From Bacteroidia bacterium (GTDB lineage: Bacteria > Bacteroidota > Bacteroidia > Chitinophagales > Saprospiraceae), in contig JAUILM010000422.1 in assembly GCA_030432855.1 (NCBI GenBank), forward strand, positions 1 to 5,593: DNA of 5,593 bases, written 5' to 3'. The notes under the pieces are model-generated. The model saw nothing but the letters and a program-made list of their open reading frames with translations. It did not search any database and was not told the DNA's origin. Shown here piece after piece: positions 1 through 5,593 of the stretch (its first letter is position 1; each line of letters opens with the position of its first letter). The position numbers and the translations under genes were made by a program.

Positions 1-2
1 CT

Positions 3-1031
3 GAGATAAAGGATGGACGATATCTCTATGTGGCCACTCCGGGTATTAGAGACTATTTGGGATATGGTGGACACGGACTACTTGTCTTTGATATCGATAA
101 TGAGCACAGGTTTGTCAAGCGGATCACCACCAAAGGCTACCATGCCGATGGTACACCCTCTAATGTCAAGGGAATCGAAGTAAGTGTTCCGCTAAAAAGC
201 GTTTTCATTAGTACGCTCGAATCATTACAGCGCATTGATCTGGAGACAGAAGAGTTGATCTGGGAGATTCCGTTCGAGGGAGGATGTGATCGTATGTCCA
301 TTTCTCCTGATGGTAAAATCATGTATCTACCTTCACTGGAAAAAGACTTTTGGAATGTCATCAATTGTGAGGATGGATCACTAATAAAGAAAATTACCGT
401 GCATCAGCGGGCCCATAATACGATCTATGGGCCGTCAGGAGACTGGGCTTACATGGCTGACATTGCCTCCCCATATTTGCATTGTTCCAATACATCTACA
501 CATACCATAGAAAAGAAAATTGGACCTTTTAGCGCCGGTATACGACCGTTTACCATCAATAGTGATGAATCGAAAGTTTTTGTGAATGTCAATGAATTGC
601 TAGGTTTTGAAGTGGGAGATCTACAGACAGGTGAAGTGCTGACCAGCGTGAAAGTGTTGGGTTGGGATAAAGGACCCGTGCGTCGGCATGGCAATCCCAG
701 TCATGGCATTGGTCTGACACCAGATGAACGCGAAGTATGGATCAGTGATGGCCATAATATGCGTATGCACGTATTCAGTGCCGAGGAGCCTTATCAGCAA
801 CTGACCACCATCCCTCTGATTGACATGCCGGGATGGGTCACATTTAGCATGGACGGCGTATACGCCTATCCTTCAAGTGGCGAGGTTCTGGATGTAAAAA
901 CCCGTGAAGTCGTTACAATTTTGAAAGATGAGCACTATAATATCGTCTCCAGTGAAAAAATGGTCGAAGTACACTTTGATGAGGGTAAGGTGGTAGATGC
1001 TGGTGATCAGTTTGGTTTAGGGAGAAAGTAA
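3..1031 (+). CDS. YncE/YVTN-like beta-propeller protein, 5' partial
   Basis: The 342 visible codons end at TAA (1029-1031). The frame is open to the left edge, and the residues before the first possible start (GTG at 30) read EIKDGRYLYVATPG. This is a typical propeller strand of the 'DGRYLYV' kind, so the GTG is an internal Val and the true start, with any signal peptide, lies outside the window. Counting from position 3, further blade signatures are ISPDGKIMYL (100-109), LTPDEREVWISDG (238-250) and FSMDGVYAYPS (281-291), each a 'PDG.. .yv' turn-strand unit. The C-terminus carries SSEKMVEVHF (316-325) and DAGDQFGLGRK (332-342). From memory, this tail style recurs in YncE-family proteins of Acidobacteria, Planctomycetes and Bacteroidota. 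Such proteins are usually periplasmic or secreted. The ligand or activity is unknown, and no catalytic motif is evident. The fold assignment is fairly safe; a function cannot be given. Confidence 0.85.
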   Translation, partial: EIKDGRYLYVATPGIRDYLGYGGHGLLVFDIDNEHRFVKRITTKGYHADGTPSNVKGIEVSVPLKSVFISTLESLQRIDLETEELIWEIPFEGGCDRMSISPDGKIMYLPSLEKDFWNVINCEDGSLIKKITVHQRAHNTIYGPSGDWAYMADIASPYLHCSNTSTHTIEKKIGPFSAGIRPFTINSDESKVFVNVNELLGFEVGDLQTGEVLTSVKVLGWDKGPVRRHGNPSHGIGLTPDEREVWISDGHNMRMHVFSAEEPYQQLTTIPLIDMPGWVTFSMDGVYAYPSSGEVLDVKTREVVTILKDEHYNIVSSEKMVEVHFDEGKVVDAGDQFGLGRK

Positions 1032-1063
1032 AGCAATAAAAATGAGATTTTGACCTGACAGAA

Positions 1064-1079
1064 CCATACTAAAGTATGG
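1064..1079. repeat. 16-base palindrome (inverted repeat) between genes 1 and 2
   Basis: CCATACT and AGTATGG are perfect reverse complements separated by AA. As RNA this would be a 6-bp stem with a TAAA loop. It sits 32 bases after the stop of the propeller gene and 53 bases before the ATG of the beta-helix gene. The stem is only moderately GC-rich, and the next T-run (TTTT, about 10 bases on) is short, so it is a poor rho-independent terminator. A dimeric-regulator operator or a weak processing or attenuation hairpin is equally possible. Confidence 0.4.
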
Positions 1080-1132
1080 GTGAGGGATTTTAAAACCGAA
1101 CTACTTTGAATTTCGGAATAAAACTCCCTTAC

Positions 1133-4100
1133 ATGACCAGATCTAATCAGTCCACCTACATTTTATCGGTGCTTTTTTTGCTAATTCTGCAACGCACTTC
1201 AATTACTTCACTTTCTGCTGGTACGTGCTATTCAGAGTTTGATAAGGAGTCCACTACTACTCAAATGCCAGAAATCATATATGTGGATTCAAGTGCAGTA
1301 TTGGGAGGTACAGGTACCAGTTGGGCCGACGCTTACCGGTACTTGCAAGATGCAATAGCTGAAGCTGATGGGAAGTTCGGTCCAGTACAGATTTGGGTAG
1401 CCAGAGGAACGTACTATCCGGATGAGGATGAAGGTGGAAATGTTATCGCGGACGATCGCTCAGCTGCATTCAAGCTAAAGAATAATGTCAGCATATTGGG
1501 TGGATTTAGAAATAATGCGGTGAATTTAAATGGGAGAAATTGGTTCACCTATCCATCCATTCTAAGTGGCGAGATCACGGCGGATGAGTCCAGCTACCAT
1601 GTGATAGAAAACGATTATTTACCATCCACACCATTGAATCAAACAGCAGTGCTGGACGGCTTTGTAATTACTCGTGGATTAGATATTGGAGTAGCCGAGA
1701 ATGGTGGAGGAATGCTCAATATAAATAGCTCACCGACGATTCGAAATTGTCACTTCATAAAGAATACAGGAACCAGGGGCGGGGCGATTTACAATTCGAA
1801 CAGCGAACCACGGTTTGAAAACTGTATTTTTTCCGAGAATTTTTGCAATGTCTCACAGCAAGGTAATTCGATTTATAATGTAAACAGTCCGATCGAAATC
1901 GTGAATTGTACATTTACGCAAAACAATTCAAGTACTACAATTCGGTCCAATATTTATAATGACCAAAGTAATATTCAAATAATAAATACTATACTTTGGA
2001 ATAATGACATTGAGATACTTGATACTCTAGGCTCAGCAACTAATATTTCACATTCTATTGTTCAGGGAGGTTTTGTGGGAGGAGTAAATGTGATTGAGCA
2101 GGATCCCATGTTTTTCGATTTTGAGAATGACTTTCGACTTAAGCTTTGTTCCCCAGCGATAAATAATGGACTGAATTCGGCTTCTATGATAGATCGAGAC
2201 TATGCAAACGGGCCACGCATTCGTTATGAGGATGTAGATATTGGAGCCTATGAGTATGTGGCTGAAAGGTTGTACGTCAATTATTTATCTACTTCGGGTC
2301 ATCAGGACGGATCATCCTGGGAGAATGCCTTTGTGACACTGCAGGATGCACTGAGCTATCTGGATGGTTGTGGCAGTCCAGCAGATGTATGGGTGGCCAG
2401 GGGAACCTATTATCCAGATGAAGGCGGATCACAAGTTGATAACGATAGAAACGCCTCCTTTACAATGCTACCTTTTGTGAAAATGTACGGTGGTTTTCTC
2501 GGAAGCGAGACGAGCTTAAATCAAAGAGGCCTATTTGATTTGCCTGTACTGAGTGGTGATATAGATGGAAATAATGGAAATACAGACGGAGATGTTTCGG
2601 GTAATTCCAGACATGTGATTTATAACGATTATACAGAGGAAGATCCACTTTCTAATGAGGCTCTTCTTGATGGATTTATTATTGCTTTTGGAAATGCAGA
2701 TAGTCTTGAGGGAGGAGGTGGCATTTATAACGTATTTTCGCATGCAGTTTTTAGAAACTGCTCAGTGGCTAAAAACATTTCTGCACATTTTGGGGGAGGG
2801 ATGTATACGATTGATGGGGACCCGACATTCGAGTACTGTAACTTTAGAGAGAACCTGGCTGATAGATTTGGGGGAGGATTGTATTTTCGTAAGGGAACTT
2901 CCACATTCTCGAATACATCATTTCTTGATAATGTAGTCGAGCAGGAAGATACTCTAGAGATACTAGCAACCAGTGGTGCAGGACTCTACCTGGTGGACTT
3001 TGATGTAGTGTTAAATGAATGCAATTTTGCCGATAATGAAGCCATTTCTTTAGCAAATTCTTATGGAGGTGCTATCCACTTTAATGCAGCTTCACAAGTA
3101 GTCGTTTCAGCAATATTTAATGATTGTGTGTTTATAAAGAATATAGCAAGAAATGGAGCTGCCATTTATGAAATAAAAGTTAGTGAATTAGTGGACTGGA
3201 CTACAGAGTATAATGATTGTCACTTTCTTGATAACGAGACAACACAACTCCCTACTTTGCCAGGAGGAGCCTACTTTGATGGAGGTGTTTTTTATATCTA
3301 CGATACAGATCCAGTGTTTAGAAATTGTCTTTTTAGAAACAATACCTCTCAGGGAGCGGGAGCGGCGATCTACAATGTAAAGGGGCACCCATATTTTGAA
3401 CATTCGGTATTTGATGGTAATAGAGCGCATCCCAACAATGGGGTGGATTATATGAAAGGCAATGGTGGAGCCATTTATTGCGGAGAGGACTCGGATTTGA
3501 CAGTTCTGAATTGTTCCTTCTACCGAAACCTGGCTTCCTTTGATGGAGGTGCAATATTTAGTCAAAGCACAAACAACCCGCAGTTTACGAATTGTGAATT
3601 TTTGGACAATCGAGCCCTGGGAGGTCGCGGATGGTCAGTACATAATTACTTTTCTTCTCCTGAATTTATTAACTGCTCCTTCGGAAATTCCGAATTTAGT
3701 GCGCTTGAATCATTTGCAAATACACTAAACTCGCATCCTACGCTTGCAAACTGTATTGTTTGGAATCATGATGCATTTTCCTACGACATCTCTGGATCTC
3801 TTGCCATTCCATCAAATTGCATCATTGAAGGTGGATATGGATTTGGATCGGACATTATAGACAGTGATCCTCTCTTTAGAAATCTTTTGACAGATGATAT
3901 GAGTTTGCAACCTTGTTCACCAGCAATTGATACCGGATCGAATTCCGCAAATATGGAATCGATTGATATCGCTGAAAATGCCCGTCTTTTTGATGCCACC
4001 AGTGCAGGGAGTCCAAGGATTGATCTGGGGGCACATGAGTATGCAGACCTGGTGGGTGATGCATGTGTATGTCTGCCATCCTTGAAGCTAGATGTTACAA

Positions 4101-4261
4101 CTACCGCAGGTAATTATCAGGCAGGACAGGAGATTAGGATTTGTGCAGATATTGCACCTGAAAGTTCTGTCGAGCTAAGTGCTCCCATGGTGAACCTCGA
4201 GTCGATGTTTGAAATACCAATAGGTGCCACCATGGAAGTAAGGAGTGATGGTTGCCAATAG
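1133..4261 (+). CDS. Secreted right-handed beta-helix protein with two choice-of-anchor Q-like modules
   Basis: The ATG at 1133 gives 1042 residues. An in-frame TTG at 1106 would add nine residues ahead of the signal peptide and is less likely. Neither start has a clear Shine-Dalgarno sequence. Residues 1-30 form a signal peptide (hydrophobic YILSVLFLLIL at 9-19, then SLSAG). Module A covers about 49-375 and module B about 380-970. Each has a head (WVARGTYYPDE at 88 and 420; LGGF/YGGF; LSGE/LSGD; LDGF), then beta-helix rungs of the type GGAIYN..P.F.NC.F..N, then DPmF/DPlF, CSPAI.nG/tG (339, 928) and IGAYEY/LGAHEY (370, 965). Module A has about 4-5 rungs, module B about 11 or more. Residues 981-1042 form a small beta-rich tail ending Gly-Cys-Gln, resembling the '3-coathanger stack'/GCX C-terminal domains annotated in Bacteroidota; this match is from memory. 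The likely role is a surface or secreted structural, adhesive or glycan-associated protein. Beta-helices of this sort include both polysaccharide lyases and non-enzymes, and I see no lyase catalytic set, so no activity is proposed. Confidence 0.88.
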   Translation: MTRSNQSTYILSVLFLLILQRTSITSLSAGTCYSEFDKESTTTQMPEIIYVDSSAVLGGTGTSWADAYRYLQDAIAEADGKFGPVQIWVARGTYYPDEDEGGNVIADDRSAAFKLKNNVSILGGFRNNAVNLNGRNWFTYPSILSGEITADESSYHVIENDYLPSTPLNQTAVLDGFVITRGLDIGVAENGGGMLNINSSPTIRNCHFIKNTGTRGGAIYNSNSEPRFENCIFSENFCNVSQQGNSIYNVNSPIEIVNCTFTQNNSSTTIRSNIYNDQSNIQIINTILWNNDIEILDTLGSATNISHSIVQGGFVGGVNVIEQDPMFFDFENDFRLKLCSPAINNGLNSASMIDRDYANGPRIRYEDVDIGAYEYVAERLYVNYLSTSGHQDGSSWENAFVTLQDALSYLDGCGSPADVWVARGTYYPDEGGSQVDNDRNASFTMLPFVKMYGGFLGSETSLNQRGLFDLPVLSGDIDGNNGNTDGDVSGNSRHVIYNDYTEEDPLSNEALLDGFIIAFGNADSLEGGGGIYNVFSHAVFRNCSVAKNISAHFGGGMYTIDGDPTFEYCNFRENLADRFGGGLYFRKGTSTFSNTSFLDNVVEQEDTLEILATSGAGLYLVDFDVVLNECNFADNEAISLANSYGGAIHFNAASQVVVSAIFNDCVFIKNIARNGAAIYEIKVSELVDWTTEYNDCHFLDNETTQLPTLPGGAYFDGGVFYIYDTDPVFRNCLFRNNTSQGAGAAIYNVKGHPYFEHSVFDGNRAHPNNGVDYMKGNGGAIYCGEDSDLTVLNCSFYRNLASFDGGAIFSQSTNNPQFTNCEFLDNRALGGRGWSVHNYFSSPEFINCSFGNSEFSALESFANTLNSHPTLANCIVWNHDAFSYDISGSLAIPSNCIIEGGYGFGSDIIDSDPLFRNLLTDDMSLQPCSPAIDTGSNSANMESIDIAENARLFDATSAGSPRIDLGAHEYADLVGDACVCLPSLKLDVTTTAGNYQAGQEIRICADIAPESSVELSAPMVNLESMFEIPIGATMEVRSDGCQ
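1277..2257 (+). repeat. Module A of tandem intragenic duplication
   Basis: This is the first copy (about 327 residues) of the module in the beta-helix protein. It runs from IYVDSS through the head motif WVARGTYYPDE and four or five NC-containing rungs to CSPAINNG and IGAYEY. The same ordered landmarks recur in the second copy. The head motif at 1394 recurs at 2390, an offset of 996 bases, and the DNA of the two heads is still visibly alike there (TGGGTAGCCAGAGGAAC versus TGGGTGGCCAGGGGAAC). Confidence 0.8.
2270..4042 (+). repeat. Module B of tandem intragenic duplication, expanded
   Basis: This is the second copy (about 591 residues), running from LYVNYLS through WVARGTYYPDE and LDGF to CSPAIDTG and LGAHEY. 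It keeps all landmarks of the first copy but carries more than twice as many beta-helix rungs. Two rungs are longer, with inserted loops, around residues 645-665 and 675-700 of the protein counted from the ATG at 1133. Rung gain by internal duplication is the simplest explanation (inference). Confidence 0.8.
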
Positions 4262-4292
4262 TTTGAATTCTAAGGAACCCGTTGAGCTACTC

Positions 4293-4300
4293 TTTTTTTT
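4293..4300 (+). terminator. Eight-T run after the beta-helix gene, possible weak terminator
   Basis: A run of eight T residues begins 32 bases after the stop codon at 4259-4261. A strong GC-rich hairpin directly before it is missing: only GAG-CTA-CTC (4284-4292) can fold locally. A longer pairing of GTTTGAATT (4261-4269) with AATTACAAAC (4301-4310), with one bulge, encloses the T-run instead of preceding it. Intrinsic termination is therefore possible but weakly supported. Confidence 0.25.
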
Positions 4301-4432
4301 AATTACAAACTTCAGATCAGAGTATGCATTTAGGCATCAGTGAATTGAGTTAATGGCGGCCGGGACAATTTTACAGAAGGATCAGTTCAAATAATAGAAA
4401 TATCTACCATCACAACCTTCTAATTTTGAACT

Positions 4433-5593
4433 ATGAAACCTTCTTATCTTTTTATTCTCACCCTGGTCGGGTGCAGTACCAGCCTTCTTTGGAGTCAAAG
4501 TAATGCTCACATAGATCAATCTTTTATTCAGGAGTATCATGATGCATTTAGGATCGATAATGATGATGCCGGGGCCAATGACATTCGAAGCGTTTATCCG
4601 GATAAAGAAGGCAATGTCTGGGCAGCTACCAGGAAAGGTACCTACCGAAAAGTATCCCATAGTCGAAATTGGACTCAGGTAATAAATGGATCGTCGTATG
4701 ATGTGGAAGGCGATGAGGACGGTAACATCTGGATCGCTGCATGGGACGGTGTGTATTCCAACGTGACGGGTAAGATGTCCAAATCAGCAGGCCCTCAGGG
4801 ACCGATTGCGGTGATCACCAGTGCACCGGAAGGGCTGTATGCCCTTGGACCCCATGGCATCTGGCATCAACAAGCAGGTACATGGACTAAAGTGGACCTT
4901 CCTATTGCCAGGAGTGTCAGGGCGGCTGTACCTGATCAGGACGGTGGGCTATGGATTGGGACCGATGTAGGACTTTACCATTGTAAGGAACAGCAATGGA
5001 AGCTATTGAGTGATACGAGTGATTTGATGAGTGCCTATGTTCAGGCCCTGGACTACCATCCATCAGGAGACCTTTGGGTGGGAGGACTTGGGGGTGTTAC
5101 GATCCGAAATGAGAAAGGAAAACAATCAATAATTCAAACGAAAGATGGCCTGCCCAATGCTCATATTCATGTCGTACGTCGTGCGCCTGACGGAACCATG
5201 TGGGTGGGCACAGCGTATGGGATCAGTCGTTTCCCTGAGGACGGTCAAGACTACTCGGTACGACACAGTAAGCGATGGTTACTATCGGATGAGGTACGGG
5301 ATATCGCATTTGACCAGAATGGACATGCCTGGATCGCTACAGCATCCGGTGTCAGCTGTATCAGAAAGGAAGATTACACGTTGGAGAAGAAAGCGCAGTA
5401 TTTCTATGACCGCATGCTGAGACGAAATAAACGTGACCCCTGGATTATCGGCCGATTTCGGTTGACGACTGCCGGGGACACTACGACCATCGTACCCGAT
5501 GACGATGATAATGATGGTGAATACAATGCCATGTATCTGGCGATGGAATCCTTTCGCTATGCCACAACGGGGGAAGAAGAGGCCAAAGAACGA
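4433..5593 (+). CDS. Exported Reg_prop beta-propeller with C-terminal toroid-like domain, 3' partial
   Basis: The ATG at 4433 opens a frame of 387 codons without a stop to the right edge, so the gene continues beyond the window. The N-terminus MKPSYLFILTLVGCSTSLLWSQS is an export signal. LVGC (residues 11-14) could be a lipobox, or type I cleavage could follow WSQS (21-23). Seven propeller units follow at about 50-71, 88-108, 129-144, 162-182, 203-223, 246-266 and 288-308. Most read V..i..d.dG.lWvgt..Gv, for example DIRSVYPDKEGNVWAAT, DQDGGLWIGTDVGLY and APDGTMWVGTAYGIS. This is the two-component-regulator propeller (Reg_prop) pattern, and seven units make one closed propeller. From about 321 the sequence changes: helical AQYFYDRMLRRN, then DDDDNDGEYNAMYLAMESFRYA (356-377, joined here only as a motif description). 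The 'DNDG...mYlA.esFryA.TG' pattern resembles alpha/alpha-toroid domains found fused to such propellers, which is recollection, not a search result. No kinase or transmembrane segment is visible in this part. The substrate is unknown. Confidence 0.85.
   Translation, partial: MKPSYLFILTLVGCSTSLLWSQSNAHIDQSFIQEYHDAFRIDNDDAGANDIRSVYPDKEGNVWAATRKGTYRKVSHSRNWTQVINGSSYDVEGDEDGNIWIAAWDGVYSNVTGKMSKSAGPQGPIAVITSAPEGLYALGPHGIWHQQAGTWTKVDLPIARSVRAAVPDQDGGLWIGTDVGLYHCKEQQWKLLSDTSDLMSAYVQALDYHPSGDLWVGGLGGVTIRNEKGKQSIIQTKDGLPNAHIHVVRRAPDGTMWVGTAYGISRFPEDGQDYSVRHSKRWLLSDEVRDIAFDQNGHAWIATASGVSCIRKEDYTLEKKAQYFYDRMLRRNKRDPWIIGRFRLTTAGDTTTIVPDDDDNDGEYNAMYLAMESFRYATTGEEEAKER

Noticed and set aside
30..32. GTG at 30 as the start of the first gene
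   Set aside because: The frame continues upstream to the window edge, and the upstream residues form a normal propeller strand (DGRYLY), so this is an internal valine.
2655..2936. Open frame of 93 codons on the + strand within the beta-helix gene
   Set aside because: It is out of frame with a convincing 1042-residue protein and has no domain or start signal.
3188..3565. Open frame of 125 codons on the - strand inside the beta-helix gene
   Set aside because: It lies wholly within strongly supported coding sequence on the other strand and shows no recognisable domain or consistent composition; it is a shadow of the repeated rungs.
1277..4042. Polysaccharide lyase or pectinase assignment for the beta-helix protein
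   Set aside because: The fold is compatible, but no catalytic motif of a known lyase or GH28 family is visible, and the rungs match the non-enzymatic Pmp/choice-of-anchor type better.
4275..4292. tRNA D-arm-like string on the - strand (reads GAGTAGCTCAACGGGTTCC)
   Set aside because: GTAGCTCAA resembles a D-arm, but there is no matching GAGC to close the stem and no anticodon arm, T-arm or acceptor stem around it.
4352..4393. Possible 13-codon peptide gene (ATGGCGGCC... to TAA) in the second spacer
   Set aside because: It is very short, with no ribosome binding site and no recognisable leader-peptide feature such as repeated codons plus an attenuator.
4421..4428. TAATTTTG, an exact match to the Bacteroidota -7 element TAnnTTTG
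   Set aside because: It ends only four bases before the ATG at 4433, which would require a leaderless transcript, and no TTTG-type -33 element lies at the proper distance. A chance match in AT-rich DNA is more likely.
5145..5420. Open frame of 91 codons on the + strand near the right edge
   Set aside because: It overlaps the Reg_prop frame that runs unbroken from 4433 to the edge and contains clear propeller repeats; the alternative frame shows none.

Overview
The window holds three genes, all on the + strand, each coding for an extracytoplasmic, beta-rich protein. No RNA gene, mobile element, CRISPR array or defence or mobility gene is visible. The likely source is a member of the Bacteroidota (Saprospiria or Cytophagia-like, environmental). 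The reasons are Reg_prop-type propeller repeats, a beta-helix protein with 'choice-of-anchor Q'-like ends and a short C-terminal domain ending in Gly-Cys-X, and start codons without a clear Shine-Dalgarno sequence. This placement is inference from protein style, not from a marker gene.

Layout. (1) Positions 3-1031: the 3' part of a YncE/YVTN-like beta-propeller gene. Its start lies left of the window, because the frame stays open to the left edge. (2) Positions 1032-1132: a spacer with a 16-base perfect palindrome. (3) Positions 1133-4261: a 1042-residue secreted right-handed beta-helix protein. It is built from two tandem copies of one module, the second about twice as long as the first, followed by a roughly 60-residue C-terminal domain that probably serves for sorting or anchoring. 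(4) Positions 4262-4432: a spacer with an eight-T run and no gene. (5) Positions 4433-5593: the 5' part (387 codons) of an exported seven-unit Reg_prop propeller. It leads into what looks like the start of an alpha/alpha-toroid domain and runs off the right edge.

The three proteins share export and repeat architecture, but nothing in the sequence links them to one pathway. The spacers of about 100 and 170 bases do not argue strongly for or against co-transcription. The beta-helix rungs are clearly more AT-rich than the two flanking propeller genes, partly because of their Asn/Phe/Ile/Tyr-rich composition. I find no convincing new multi-gene system here. The most interesting items are the unequal internal duplication and cysteine ladder of the beta-helix protein, its C-terminal tail, and the propeller-toroid fusion cut by the right edge.
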